Source: Palsa-461 sp963768185 (GTDB lineage: Bacteria; Actinomycetota; Acidimicrobiia; Acidimicrobiales; RAAP-2). Taken from it: a stretch of 64,000 nt of DNA. Positions within the stretch are counted from its first letter, which is position 1, and each line of letters starts with the position of its first letter. Positions 7,990 to 17,160 of the stretch are shown here, piece by piece. Location: positions 1,257,826 to 1,321,825 of the forward strand of contig CAVYGS010000005.1 in NCBI GenBank assembly GCA_963768185.1, written 5' to 3'. A program made the position numbers and the translations under genes. The notes under the pieces were generated by a model. That model ran no database searches. It had not been told where the DNA came from and worked only from the letters and a program-made list of their open reading frames with translations.

Positions 7990-9112
7990 CGGCGGTGGCC
8001 AGGGCCTGCGCCAAACCCGACACGATGCGGGACGCCGAGGTCTCGTCACCTCGGGGCCACGGCACCCGGACTGAGAGGAACGGCACCTCGAGCCGGGCTG
8101 CGATCCCCGGGGCCTCCCACTCGGCCGACGCATCGTGGTCGAAGACCAGCTGGACGACGGCCAGGGCCCCGGACTGGCGGACGGCCCCGGCCACCGCGTC
8201 GCGTCGCTCGGCCAGCCCGGTCCGGGCCGCCGGCGGCGACCCCGCCGTGTAGCTCTCGATGAGCCCGTCGAGGGGGTCGGGGGTCTCATCGACGGGGTAC
8301 CACGCGCGCGCGCCCCAGTCGTGGTCCTCTCCGACGATCAGGAACCCGGCATCCTCGACGGCCCGGTAGAGCGCCGGGTCGTCCATCGGCGAGCCGGTCA
8401 CGAACACCGGCACCCCCGAGCTCTCGGGTCCTCCATCGGCCAGGACGTCGTCGATGAGCGCGTGGGCCTCCTCGTCGACCAGCGCCATCACCGCGCCCGA
8501 GAGCACCAGCGCATCGGTTCCTGACATGCCAGCCGGGCGGGCGCGGCGCAGGTCGCCCACCTGTTCCATACGACGCGTCGTTGCGTTGGCCCGACCGATG
8601 GCGGCCCGCACTGCGTCGTCGTCCGGGCGGCTCCCCGACCATGCGCCGAGCACGTCGCGAAACTCGGCGGCCCGGAGGCGGTTGTAACGCGCACACGCCG
8701 GGTCCGGGACCCGGAGGAGGTCGTAGAACCACAGCGCGAGCGGAGCCAGGTCGCCCGCGTGGAGGAGTTCGCGCAGCACATAGAAGAGCTTGGTGTGCGC
8801 CTCGGTGTCACGCCCGATGACCAACGCGTCGAGCCAGTCCAGCCCCCCGCTGGCCAGTGCGTCGAGCACGACCTGGGCGTCCGGTGCGAGTTTGAACGGC
8901 GAGGGCTCGACCGGAGTTCCGTCACTCGGGTCGAGTCGGGCCGGAGCGAGACGCACCGGCAGCATCCCGGCCGCCGACACCAGCTCGCGCGGCACGTCGT
9001 GGCCGAGGATCCCCACCACCCGGCCCCCGGTGTCGCGCCAGGCGCAGGCGATGGCCTCGGGATGCCAATAGGCGCACGTGGCGCGCTCGGCCCACTCAGC
9101 GCGTGAGAGCAA
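7982..9112 (-). CDS. 2-hydroxyacyl-CoA dehydratase-fold partner subunit (HgdB/BcrB-like), divergent
   Basis: A 376-residue protein. The start is a TTG at 9112, supported by GAGGAACGGA directly upstream. Family landmarks are GILGHDVPRELVSAAGMLPV near residue 33, DALVIGRDTEAHTKLF near 95, and a C-terminal VVQLVFDHDASAEWEAP followed by LEVPFLSVRVPWPR. In classical subunits the equivalent places carry the cluster-binding cysteines (Cys before VPEE, CD, and CDP). Here they read HD, RD and HD. It overlaps the genes on both sides, forming a tight hydrolase, dehydratase pair, CoA-transferase operon. No HgdC-type ATP-dependent activator is seen in the window. Confidence 0.72.
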   Translation of the reverse strand: MLSRAEWAERATCAYWHPEAIACAWRDTGGRVVGILGHDVPRELVSAAGMLPVRLAPARLDPSDGTPVEPSPFKLAPDAQVVLDALASGGLDWLDALVIGRDTEAHTKLFYVLRELLHAGDLAPLALWFYDLLRVPDPACARYNRLRAAEFRDVLGAWSGSRPDDDAVRAAIGRANATTRRMEQVGDLRRARPAGMSGTDALVLSGAVMALVDEEAHALIDDVLADGGPESSGVPVFVTGSPMDDPALYRAVEDAGFLIVGEDHDWGARAWYPVDETPDPLDGLIESYTAGSPPAARTGLAERRDAVAGAVRQSGALAVVQLVFDHDASAEWEAPGIAARLEVPFLSVRVPWPRGDETSASRIVSGLAQALATADD

Positions 9113-10568
9113 TCCGTTCCTCGGTGTCGTGAACCAGCTGGTCGGCCTCTTCTCGCAGGAGCCACCGTTCGGCGACGAGCTCCTCGCAGCGTGCCACGAA
9201 ACGCGTCATGTAGCCGGACCGGCTGGAGTATCGCTGCTCGAGCGCATGCTCACTGAAGGGCACCATGTGGCCGATGAGATCGGCTAGGAATGCGGGGTCG
9301 ATGTAGGGAGCCGAGTCGGCCGGGAGGCAGGCGCCCGGTCGCGGCGTGCTGTGCGGGAGATAGGTGGCGGCGGGAACGTCGACCCAGGGCGTCCGAACCC
9401 CGCCCACCGCGTTGTCGTCGTCATCGCGCACGATCGATACTGCCTCTGGCATCCTGCCGTGCACGCCACCAGCGCGGCGGGACAGGTACTCGAACCTGGG
9501 CGCGCGCGGCGGTGACTCCCCCGCTTGCACCCAGTTGTCCACCGCGGCGAACACGGCGCGGGCGATGAAGTCGAGGCGCGCGGTCGAGGGCACCTCCAGG
9601 ATGTCGCGTGGACGTTCCGGCCAGCCGCGCTCGACCAGCTGGGCACCGTTGGTGGCGAGAGCTTCGAAGCCGGTGGCGACGTGCGACGTGCCCGCGACCT
9701 CGTACAGGCGGTACTTGTCGAACGGTCCGTCGGTGTCGGCGCGCAGCACCGTCCGATGGGTCTCCGCCTCCCCTTCGCTCAGCAGCTCGATGACCGGCAC
9801 GCCGTGCGGACCGATGGTCCGGCGCTCGTCGTCCCACGGGAGCGTCGGCTGGCCGTGGCTCAGCGGCGCGTATCCGGGGCGCAGCGCACCCCCCGAGGAG
9901 ATGCAAACGACATACGCGTCGATCACCGGTTGCCCGTCGGCCAGCCGCCACCGCTGGTCGAAGGCGTCGCCCAAGAACGTCCGGCAGAACGTGCCGGTCT
10001 GGGACCAGCCCGACAGGATGGACCGCGTGCCCCGGCCCCCGAGCGGATCGTTCGGCCTCCCCGAGCGCACCAGGGAGGCGACCAGCCCGACGATGTCCCA
10101 ACCGAGCCCCGGTCGGTCGATGGAGAGCTCGCCGTAGCGTTCGGGGTCGAAGCGGCGCAAGTCACCGACGATCGAATGCTCCTGGGTGACGCCGATGTGG
10201 ACGTGGCCGTTGCGCAGCAGCCATGGCGCGATGGCACCCCAGGTGATCGACCGGTCGGCGTCGGAGTGGTTGGGTTCGAGGGCCACCAGGCCGCTGCACC
10301 GTGCGAGGTCCGCCGGCCGGCGGACGAGGATCCGGGTGGTGAAGGCGACGCCCGGCTCGATCACCTCCGCCTGGAGGGCGTCGTCGCAGCCGAACAGGTC
10401 GGCATTGCCCCGGACGACGAACTCCTCCTCGACGTAGTCGGCCGGCTCGAGATCGATGCCGAGATGCCGCTCCGGCCAGTGCGCCCGACCCAGGGGGACT
10501 GAACTGGCGGAGACCGCGAGGGGCCCCTCGACGACGAGCCGGTCGAGCAGCTCGGTGGGCGCGCTCAC
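9096..10568 (-). CDS. Large alpha/beta-hydrolase domain protein
   Basis: A 490-residue protein from a GTG start at 10568. The central SILSGWSQTGTF places a nucleophile-elbow Ser near 189 (G-x-S-x-x-G). LVALEPNHSDADRS and WGAIAPWLLRNGH precede it and VAGTSHVATG near 293 may hold the catalytic His. This matches the long actinobacterial alpha/beta-hydrolase-domain family that often sits beside acyl-CoA catabolic genes. No signal peptide is seen. It is the first gene of the minus-strand run that overlaps into the two dehydratase-fold subunits. A palindrome and TTGACA box lie about 130 bases upstream. Esterase or lactonase activity is likely; the substrate is unknown. Confidence 0.78.
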   Translation of the reverse strand: MSAPTELLDRLVVEGPLAVSASSVPLGRAHWPERHLGIDLEPADYVEEEFVVRGNADLFGCDDALQAEVIEPGVAFTTRILVRRPADLARCSGLVALEPNHSDADRSITWGAIAPWLLRNGHVHIGVTQEHSIVGDLRRFDPERYGELSIDRPGLGWDIVGLVASLVRSGRPNDPLGGRGTRSILSGWSQTGTFCRTFLGDAFDQRWRLADGQPVIDAYVVCISSGGALRPGYAPLSHGQPTLPWDDERRTIGPHGVPVIELLSEGEAETHRTVLRADTDGPFDKYRLYEVAGTSHVATGFEALATNGAQLVERGWPERPRDILEVPSTARLDFIARAVFAAVDNWVQAGESPPRAPRFEYLSRRAGGVHGRMPEAVSIVRDDDDNAVGGVRTPWVDVPAATYLPHSTPRPGACLPADSAPYIDPAFLADLIGHMVPFSEHALEQRYSSRSGYMTRFVARCEELVAERWLLREEADQLVHDTEERIALTR

Positions 10569-10677
10569 GACCGACCGGACCGCAGCGTGCCCACAGCCCC
10601 GCTGACCGCCGTCCGATCCTTGGTTCTCACCTCATCTCCCGTTCGTACATGCCCCGGCGTTCCTGCAGGTCCATGGA

Positions 10678-10713
10678 ATCCTCCGGTCCCGCCGATTGTC
10701 AAGGTACTTGATA
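10678..10713 (-). promoter_or_regulatory. Putative regulated promoter: TCAAG-GTA-CTTGA palindrome overlapping a -35 box
   Basis: The palindrome TCAAGGTACTTGA is at 10699-10711. On the minus strand it runs into a perfect TTGACA, with ATTCCATGG 17 bases further, toward the hydrolase start at 10568. The site at 2146 has the same arms, spacing, overlapping -35 and a nearly identical downstream ATTTCATGG. Sharing two matched blocks makes chance similarity unlikely. The regulator is probably the MarR protein at 4925-5392. Confidence 0.5.
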
Positions 10714-10801
10714 CTCATGCAGGGCCAGGGTTCCCGAGACGGGAGCGTCAAGCGTTCGTGGCGCGCCCCGATGCTCTGTCGGCCTCTGAGCCGTGCACCG
10801 C

Positions 10802-11644
10802 TTAAAGCCCGAGGTGGCCGGCCTCCCAGAGCCGGATCCCGCCCAGGATCCCGGCCGAGTTGTCGACCACCGTGGTCTTGGTGAGGACGTCGCCCAGGTC
10901 GTCGCGCTTCACCCGGCGGGCGTTGCCCCCACCGAGGAACAGGTGGTCGAAGAACAAGAGCTCGTCGAGCTGCGTGATGGCCTTACGCACGCGCGTGTTC
11001 CATCGCTCGTCGCCGATGTCCTTGCGGGTCCGCTCGCCCAGCTGGTCGTTGTAGCTCTCGCCTTTGCGGAAGGGCTGGTGTGCGATCTCGAGGTGGGGGA
11101 GCAGCCCGCCGTCAAGGAACAGCGCCGTGCCGAACCCGGTCCCAAGCGTGATGACGAACTCGAGCCCCTCCCCCTTCACCACCGCGGCCCCCTGGACGTC
11201 CGCGTCGTTCGCGACCTTGGTCGGCTTGCCGAGCGCCTCATTCAGCGCGCCGGCCAGGTCGAAGCGCGACCACGCCTCGGCCAGGGCGGGGTCGACCTTG
11301 GAGCCCGGACCGGCCTCGGTCACGAAGTGCGGCGCGCTCAGCACGTGGCCGCCGCGGACCATGCCCGGGAACCCGGCCGAGACCCGGTCGGCCTCGGGGA
11401 GCGGCTGCACCAGCTTGACGAGGGCAGGGACCAGCCCGCCGTCGCCGGTGGGGGGAAACGGGTATTTCGTCGGCACCCGCACGCGGTCGGCGACCATCGC
11501 CCCCGACGCGTCGAGGACCGATGCCTTGAGGCCGGTCCCGCCGATGTCGATCGCCAGCGTCAGTGGCTTGACCAGCGGCTGCCCGGCCCTGACCGTGGGA
11601 AGGGAGGCTTCCTCCTCGTCCAGCTCTTGTTCGTCGTCGGCCAC
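10802..11644 (-). CDS. ppgK: ROK-family sugar kinase, polyphosphate glucokinase type
   Basis: A 280-residue ROK kinase with the phosphate-1 loop DIGGTGLK at about 33-40, VSAGFPGMV near 89, the catalytic-loop NDADVQG near 146 and the phosphate-2 loop LGTGFGTALF near 165. The zinc motif of many ROK proteins is absent, and the C-terminal NTRVRKAITQLDELLFFDHL followed by LGGG matches actinobacterial strictly polyphosphate/ATP glucokinases. It would phosphorylate glucose with polyphosphate or ATP in the cytoplasm. Start GTG at 11644, 31 bases after the P450 stop. GGAGG lies a rather long 13 bases upstream, so the exact start is uncertain. Confidence 0.8.
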   Translation of the reverse strand: MADDEQELDEEEASLPTVRAGQPLVKPLTLAIDIGGTGLKASVLDASGAMVADRVRVPTKYPFPPTGDGGLVPALVKLVQPLPEADRVSAGFPGMVRGGHVLSAPHFVTEAGPGSKVDPALAEAWSRFDLAGALNEALGKPTKVANDADVQGAAVVKGEGLEFVITLGTGFGTALFLDGGLLPHLEIAHQPFRKGESYNDQLGERTRKDIGDERWNTRVRKAITQLDELLFFDHLFLGGGNARRVKRDDLGDVLTKTTVVDNSAGILGGIRLWEAGHLGL

Positions 11645-11675
11645 CGGGCGACACTAACCTCCGGCCCGCTGTTCC

Positions 11676-12908
11676 CTATGCGGCGCTGACGCGGACCACC
11701 AGCTCGGACAATCCCCGCAGGACGACGTTGTCCCGGTAGGTGACGGTGTCCGAGACGAGCCCGATGTCCGCGGTGCGCTCCAAGAGGCGCGGCAGCGCGA
11801 TCGCCGTCTCGAGGCGGGCCAGGGGGGCGCCGAGGCAGTGGTGGAGGCCGAATCCGAAGCCGAGGTGCCGGTTGTCGGCCCGTCCGAGGTCCAGCTCGTC
11901 GGGGGCCTCGAACGCCTCGGGGTCGTGGTTGCCCGACGCGATCACCGCGAGGGCGTAGTGGCCCCGCGGCAGCGTGGCCGGGCCGAGCTCGACGTCCTCC
12001 AGCATCACCCTCCCGGTGAGCTGGACCGGCGAGACGAAGCGCAGCAACTCGTCGACGGCGGTGGTGGTGAGCATCGGATCGGCGCGCCAGCGCGCCAGCT
12101 GGTCGGGATGGCGGACGAGCGCGAGCACCCCGCCCGAGATGAGGTTGACCGTCGTCTCGTGCCCGGCGACGAGGAGGAGGATGGCAGTCGCCAACGTCTG
12201 GCCCTCGGTGAGCACGACACCCGCGTCTTCGGCCAGCACCAGCTGACTCAAGAGGTCGTCGCCGGGGGCGGCCCTCCGCTCGGCCATCAGTGGGAAGAAG
12301 TACTCGGCAAAGGCCGCCACGACCTCCATGCGTTGCTCGAGTGCGTCATCGGGCATCAAGAAGTCGGGGTCGAGGCCGCGCGCGAGCACGGCGGACCACT
12401 CGGAGAACCGGTCGCGGTCGGCAGCGGGGATCCCGAGCATGGTGCAGATCACCTGGATGGGCAGCGGGTAGGCGAACTCGCGCACGAGATCCACCTCACC
12501 GCGCTCGAGCGCCTCGTCCACGAGGTCGTCGACCATCGCCTCGATGCCCGGCCGGAAGCCCTCGACCATCCGCGGGGTGAACGCCTTCGAGACCAGGCCG
12601 CGCATGACCGTGTGGTCGGGAGGATCGCGGAAGATGAAGGGGCGGTTGTCGGCGATCGCCTGGGCCATCTGCTGGTCGGCCTCGAGGTTGCGCCCCGGCT
12701 GGCGGCCGACGCCCCGGGGCCGGACTGCCGGATCGACGCGGGCGGCGTCGACCGAGGCCGACTTGGAGCGCAGGACCTCGAGGCAGTCGGCGTGCCGAGT
12801 GAGCACCCAGAAGCCGCCCGCATCGTGGTGCACCGGCGCGCGCTCGCGCAGCTCCGCGTAACGCGGCCAGGGATCCTCCACGAAGCCCGGGTCGAAGAGC
12901 TCCGTCAC
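11676..12908 (-). CDS. Cytochrome P450
   Basis: A soluble bacterial P450 of 410 residues with every hallmark: the I-helix oxygen-activation motif AGHETT at about 248-253, the K-helix ExxR (ELLR, 287-290), and the heme-binding loop FGFGLHHCLGAPLAR with Cys at about 358. NRPFIFRDPPDHTVMRGLV near 88 is the usual C-helix region. It is the size of CYP107/CYP125-like class I enzymes that need a ferredoxin and reductase. None is encoded nearby. Start GTG at 12908, 40 bases downstream of the T4SS coupling protein on the same strand. Substrate unknown. Confidence 0.93.
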   Translation of the reverse strand: MTELFDPGFVEDPWPRYAELRERAPVHHDAGGFWVLTRHADCLEVLRSKSASVDAARVDPAVRPRGVGRQPGRNLEADQQMAQAIADNRPFIFRDPPDHTVMRGLVSKAFTPRMVEGFRPGIEAMVDDLVDEALERGEVDLVREFAYPLPIQVICTMLGIPAADRDRFSEWSAVLARGLDPDFLMPDDALEQRMEVVAAFAEYFFPLMAERRAAPGDDLLSQLVLAEDAGVVLTEGQTLATAILLLVAGHETTVNLISGGVLALVRHPDQLARWRADPMLTTTAVDELLRFVSPVQLTGRVMLEDVELGPATLPRGHYALAVIASGNHDPEAFEAPDELDLGRADNRHLGFGFGLHHCLGAPLARLETAIALPRLLERTADIGLVSDTVTYRDNVVLRGLSELVVRVSAA

Positions 12909-12948
12909 GCGGGCGAAGCGTATCGGGGGGACCGCCCAGGCCCGATCC

Positions 12949-14367
12949 TCAGCGCACCCGTGCGGCCAACGCCCGGTCCTCCCACCACGGGACGAGCCCG
13001 AGGCGCACGGGCGGCCGCTCGCCGTAGACGAGCACGGCGTCCCCCGTCGGCAGCTGCCGGAGCGCTTCGGGCGGCAGCAGGCGACGCCACACGCTCGAGG
13101 TCCCCGTCGACGGAAGGCCCGCGCCGTCGAGGCTCCGCGACATGACGGCGACCTCCCGATCGCCCACCAGCGCGGAGGCGTGCTCGAGGGTCGAGGGCTC
13201 GGCGATCCCCGAGAGGAACAACCTCGCCCGGTGGTTGTTGAGGACGGTCGGCGCCCGGGCGCCGTAGCGGGCCTGGACCTGGGCGAGGTCCTGCCAGACC
13301 GTGACCAGCTGGATGCCGTGGCCCGCGGCGGTCGCCGCGAGGGCGTCGAGCTCGGCCACCGGCGCGATGTTCGCCGCCTCGTCCAGCACGAGGAGCAGGG
13401 CCGGGTCGAGTGGCCCGGTCCGAGCGGCCCGCCGGAACGCCGCGTCCAGCACCTGCTTCACCAACGCGACGAAGACGCCCCGGTACGTGCGCTGGTCGTG
13501 CGCGGGCGCGCAGAGGTACAGCGTGTTGCTCCCGTCCAACAGCGTTTCGGGGTCGACGTCCTCCCCGGCGTCGGTCCCCCCGTGGAGCAACGGGTCGAGC
13601 ACGGTCTCGGCCGTCGTGGAGACAGCGGACCGCTGCCGCTCCTCGCGCCCGAAGGCCGCCGTCGCCGCCCAGAGCGCCTCGTCGACGCCGGCGTGCTCGA
13701 GCAGCTCCAGAACCTCTCCCACCTCCTGGGTGTCGACCCAGCGGGCCACGTCGCGCAGCGACCGGCCGGCGCTCGCCGCGGCGAAGAGGAGCGGCGCCAG
13801 CAGCTTGGCGGCGGTCGCGTACCAGAACTCCCCGTCCGCGCTGGTGGTGCTCGAACGGGCCAACTCGGTGAGGTCGGCGGCCACTCGACGGGCCCCGCTC
13901 CAGCTGCGGGCGGCCGGGAGGGGCGACCACGCGCTCGTCACCCGACCGGTCGACCCGGTCGGGTCGAAGCACCACACGCTCCCCCGGGCCGCCCGCCAGC
14001 GCTCGGTCTGCGCCAAGAGGTCCGACTTGACGCTCGCCGCCACCACCGGTCCGTCCCAGTCCAGGATCGCCGGGATGGCGATGGCCGACGTCTTGCCGCT
14101 CTGGGTCGGACCCACGACCGCGACGGACTGGGCGCGCTCGGTCCACAACGTCGTGCGCCGCGTTCTCGAACGAAACTCCCCGAGCCGGATGCGCCCGGGT
14201 CCGGGGCGGGTGAGCGGCCTCACGTCGGCGGCCGTCGCCCAGCGGGCGCCCTGGGGACGCCTGCCCCTCGCACCCGACCACGACCCCGATCCATTTCTCG
14301 GCGCAGCGGCGAGCGAGCCCCCGACGAGCACCAGCGCGGCCGCCGCCGTGCCCGCCTGTTCGATCAC
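12949..14367 (-). CDS. Type IV secretion coupling ATPase (VirD4/TraG/TraD-like)
   Basis: A 472-residue protein beginning at the GTG at 14367. An N-terminal hydrophobic segment is followed by the Walker A loop GPTQSGKT at about 86-93, IPAILDWDGPVVAASVKSD, and a Walker B LLLVLDEAANI near 310. VTVWQDLAQVQARYG and VLNNHRARLFLSG are typical of TraG/VirD4. It would deliver DNA or protein substrates to the secretion channel at the inner membrane. The open frame runs a further 200 codons upstream, but that part is a shadow of the VirB4-like gene. It is the last gene of a five-gene T4SS run. No relaxase lies nearby. Confidence 0.87.
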   Translation of the reverse strand: MIEQAGTAAAALVLVGGSLAAAPRNGSGSWSGARGRRPQGARWATAADVRPLTRPGPGRIRLGEFRSRTRRTTLWTERAQSVAVVGPTQSGKTSAIAIPAILDWDGPVVAASVKSDLLAQTERWRAARGSVWCFDPTGSTGRVTSAWSPLPAARSWSGARRVAADLTELARSSTTSADGEFWYATAAKLLAPLLFAAASAGRSLRDVARWVDTQEVGEVLELLEHAGVDEALWAATAAFGREERQRSAVSTTAETVLDPLLHGGTDAGEDVDPETLLDGSNTLYLCAPAHDQRTYRGVFVALVKQVLDAAFRRAARTGPLDPALLLVLDEAANIAPVAELDALAATAAGHGIQLVTVWQDLAQVQARYGARAPTVLNNHRARLFLSGIAEPSTLEHASALVGDREVAVMSRSLDGAGLPSTGTSSVWRRLLPPEALRQLPTGDAVLVYGERPPVRLGLVPWWEDRALAARVR

Positions 14368-15631
14368 GGCCCGACCATGGCGGCGTCGGTGTCCACCAGC
14401 GCGGTTCGGCGGAACCGACCACGTGGCGCACCAGGAACGAACGACGGCCGACCTTCCAGAGCGCCACGCCGCGGCGGAGCTGCGGCACCAGCTCGACCTC
14501 GGTGCTAGAGAGCGACAGCAGGTCGGCGGCCTTCGCCACCTCACCGGGCGGCTGGGCGTAGAGGACGAGGGTCTCCGAATCGCTGAGGAGGCCCTCGGCC
14601 AGACCCACCTGCTCGGACCCCGCGGCGCCGACCGCGGTGAGGTCAGACAGCCGATGGAGCGCGGCGACGTTGGCGACCCCGTGTGCCCGCGACAGCTTCC
14701 AGGACGCCTGGAGCCACCGGGCCACGCCCAGGTTAGCGAGAATCGCCCAGGCCTCGTCGACGACGAGGAACGCCTGACCCCCGCTCCGGGACCGGGACAC
14801 CGCCGCCTGCAGCCAGGCCGTGGCACACGCCATGAGGACGCCGAGCGCGGCCGAGGCGTAGAGCGCCGAGAGATCGAGAACCACCAGCGGTCCGGAAAGG
14901 TCGAGCCCCGGTGTCGTCTCGCCGTCGAACATCCCGCGCAGGTCGCCGTGCACGAGGCGGCGGAGCTCAAGAGCGACGTCGCGGCCGTCCTCCAACAGCG
15001 AGGCCCGGTCGGTCCGGATCCGCGCCGCCTGCTCGTCGGACGGATCGAGCAGCGCGGCCACGACCGCCGGCACCGTCGGGACGCGGGACCGGGATCGCAC
15101 CGAGCCGAGCCCGAGGTCGACCGCGGCGCGCTCTCGCGGCGCGAGCGGGCGGCCGAGGCACGCGCTGGCCAGCGAGGCGAGCAGCTCGCTCTGGCGCCGG
15201 TCGGGGTCCTCGGGGGCGGCGGGGTCCCCGGCGGGCGTGCGCACCGGATCGAGGGGGTTCAGTCGCACCGATCCGCCGGGGCGCAGCGAGACGGGGCGGA
15301 CCCCCCACAGCTCGGCCAGCCCCGCGTACTCCCCCTTGGGGTCGACGACCCAGGCCCGTCGGCCGAACACCGACTGACGCCAGAGGTAGGTCTTGAGCAA
15401 CGCGCTCTTCCCCCGGCCGATCTGGCCGAACACGATCATGTTGGGGTTGGACACGACGCCCTGGCGATAGAGCTCGAAGGGATCGTACACGAAGGAGCCG
15501 CCGAGCAGGTCGTGGCCGATCAGGACGCCGCGGCGCCCCAGCCCCGCCTCGGCGAGCAGCGGGTAGGCGGCGCCGAGGTTGCGGGTGGTGACCGAGTGCG
15601 CCGGCACCCCGAAGCCCCCCGGCGTCCTCAC
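14365..15631 (-). CDS. VirB4/TraC-like T4SS ATPase; no stop codon where homology ends
   Basis: About 420 residues of clear VirB4-type ATPase from a GTG at 15631 that overlaps the upstream stop as GTGA. Walker A is GQIGRGKS at about 69-76, followed by VVDPKGEYAGLAELWG. Walker B is FLVVDEAWAIL, and VALWKVGRRSFLVRHVV is near the end. Family-like sequence finishes around 14380, where a GTG of the coupling-protein gene lies. Its own frame has no stop there and stays open, in GC-rich shadow sequence, to 12905. A one-base shift would create the usual GTGA overlap at 14366, so an indel (real or from assembly) is likely. The coordinates give the supported part only. Confidence 0.8.
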
Positions 15632-17160
15632 GAGAGCCCCCGGCACAGCGGCAGCGTGCAGAGCAACGCCCGCTCCTGATCGCCGAAGAGCCTCCGCAGT
15701 TCCAGGCGGGCCTGACCGGCGGCGTGCTCGGTGGCGTCGCACCACTCCTCGAGCTGGGACACGCTCGACGCCGTCACGGTCACATACCCGCTGAAGCGAT
15801 ACGAACCGTGTCCGTCGGCGAGCTCCCGCTCCCGTCGCACCACCAACTCCGCCTCGCGGGCGCGCCGGGCCGTCGCCAGGAACCCGCCCCGCCGGCGCAG
15901 CTCGGAGTCGGCGATATCCGCGGTCCTGGCCTGCTCCACGGCGCGGATCGCCCGGGACGGGCTGACCGGCTCCATCACCACCGAGACCGACCGGCGCAGC
16001 GGTCCGAGCAGGACCGGCGCCAGGAAGTCCGGGCCGACATCCACCCGCGGCCACTCGGCGACCCAGTAGGTCGCGTGCCACGTCGCGTCGGTCCGCACTC
16101 GGCTCCACTCGACCGTCGTGCCCATCGGCCAGGGCACACCCACCCGGCAGGGTGGACACGACCGCGCCCTCGACGCCGCGCCCTCGAGCGACGGGGTCGG
16201 CGGCGCGCCCTCGCCGATGGCCCGGATCGTCGCGGCCAGCGATCCCACATCCAGCGGGCCGCGGCACGAGATGTCGGCGTCGGCCAGCAGCCGTTGGAGA
16301 TTCGACAGCTCGCGCAACAGGGCCGCCGCGGTGGTGTCGCCACGTCGGGCCGCCCTCGGCGCGCGCACCTGCACGGCGAGCAACACACGGTGATGCGACG
16401 TGTCGGCGCCCGCCTCGTCGAGCAAGGCGCGGTACGAACGCGTCGGAGGCGATGCGTCGTCCAGCGCGGCCCGTTCGCTCAGGTACGAGTGCACGGCGCG
16501 GCCGTCGTCGGGCAGGGCGGCCGCCACCCACTGGATCCGGTGCACCGACGAGCCCTCGCGGGCCAACGCCGCCAGCACCCCGGACCACGCGCCCACCCGG
16601 CGCTCCTTCTCGTCCGCCCCGGTCAACGCGAAGCTGTGCCCCTCGAGGGCGAGCGCGGCCGTCATGGCGCCGGTACGGGTGTCGTGCACGACGCCGACCT
16701 CGGTGACCGCACCCGTCGCGGCCCGCGCCCCCAGCAGCACCAGGCCCCCGAACACGCCCGGTCGCGGGTGAGCCCGGGTGGCTCGCCGGGGACCCTCGAC
16801 CGTCCCGCACGGCTCGGGGCCGTCGACCCGGGGGCAGTGACCGGAGAGAGGCGCCGGAGAGAGGCGGCGCCGGCCAACCATGCCGTCGGCCCCCCATCGG
16901 ACCACCGTCGGGAGCCATTCCTCCCCGGTGCGGCCGGCGACCGGCCAACAGGCGACCGCCACCGAGGAGGCGAGCGAGGCGATGGCCGCGAGCACACCCA
17001 GCACGTCGGGGTGGGCCCGAAGCATCAGCACGCCGACCACGAGGCCCGAGGCGACGACCGCGATCTGGCCGCCCCGCCACCCCGCGATCAGCCCCCTTCG
17101 CTCGAGCGGGCCGAACCGGTACTTCGGCGGATCAGCCGGAGCCGGAATGGCCGCCCCCAC
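15628..17160 (-). CDS. SCO6880-family T4SS-associated membrane protein
   Basis: A 510-residue protein from a GTG at 17160. Its start, PPKYRFGPLERRGLIAGWRG, is the hallmark of the actinobacterial SCO6880 family, always found next to the VirB4-like ATPase in conjugative elements. Two transmembrane segments lie at about residues 30-75. A long soluble part follows, containing GATVEWSRV-like strands and WHATYWVAEWPRVDVGPDFL near 330. It overlaps the TrbL-like gene by 29 bases and the VirB4 gene by four. The family probably fills the role of an inner-membrane channel component fused to part of the ATPase scaffold; its precise activity is not established. Confidence 0.8.
   Translation of the reverse strand: MGAAIPAPADPPKYRFGPLERRGLIAGWRGGQIAVVASGLVVGVLMLRAHPDVLGVLAAIASLASSVAVACWPVAGRTGEEWLPTVVRWGADGMVGRRRLSPAPLSGHCPRVDGPEPCGTVEGPRRATRAHPRPGVFGGLVLLGARAATGAVTEVGVVHDTRTGAMTAALALEGHSFALTGADEKERRVGAWSGVLAALAREGSSVHRIQWVAAALPDDGRAVHSYLSERAALDDASPPTRSYRALLDEAGADTSHHRVLLAVQVRAPRAARRGDTTAAALLRELSNLQRLLADADISCRGPLDVGSLAATIRAIGEGAPPTPSLEGAASRARSCPPCRVGVPWPMGTTVEWSRVRTDATWHATYWVAEWPRVDVGPDFLAPVLLGPLRRSVSVVMEPVSPSRAIRAVEQARTADIADSELRRRGGFLATARRAREAELVVRRERELADGHGSYRFSGYVTVTASSVSQLEEWCDATEHAAGQARLELRRLFGDQERALLCTLPLCRGLS

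Noticed and set aside
15579..15794. Possible small gene between VirB4 and SCO6880
   Set aside because: It is antisense to the GTGA overlap of two well-supported genes, with no ribosome site.
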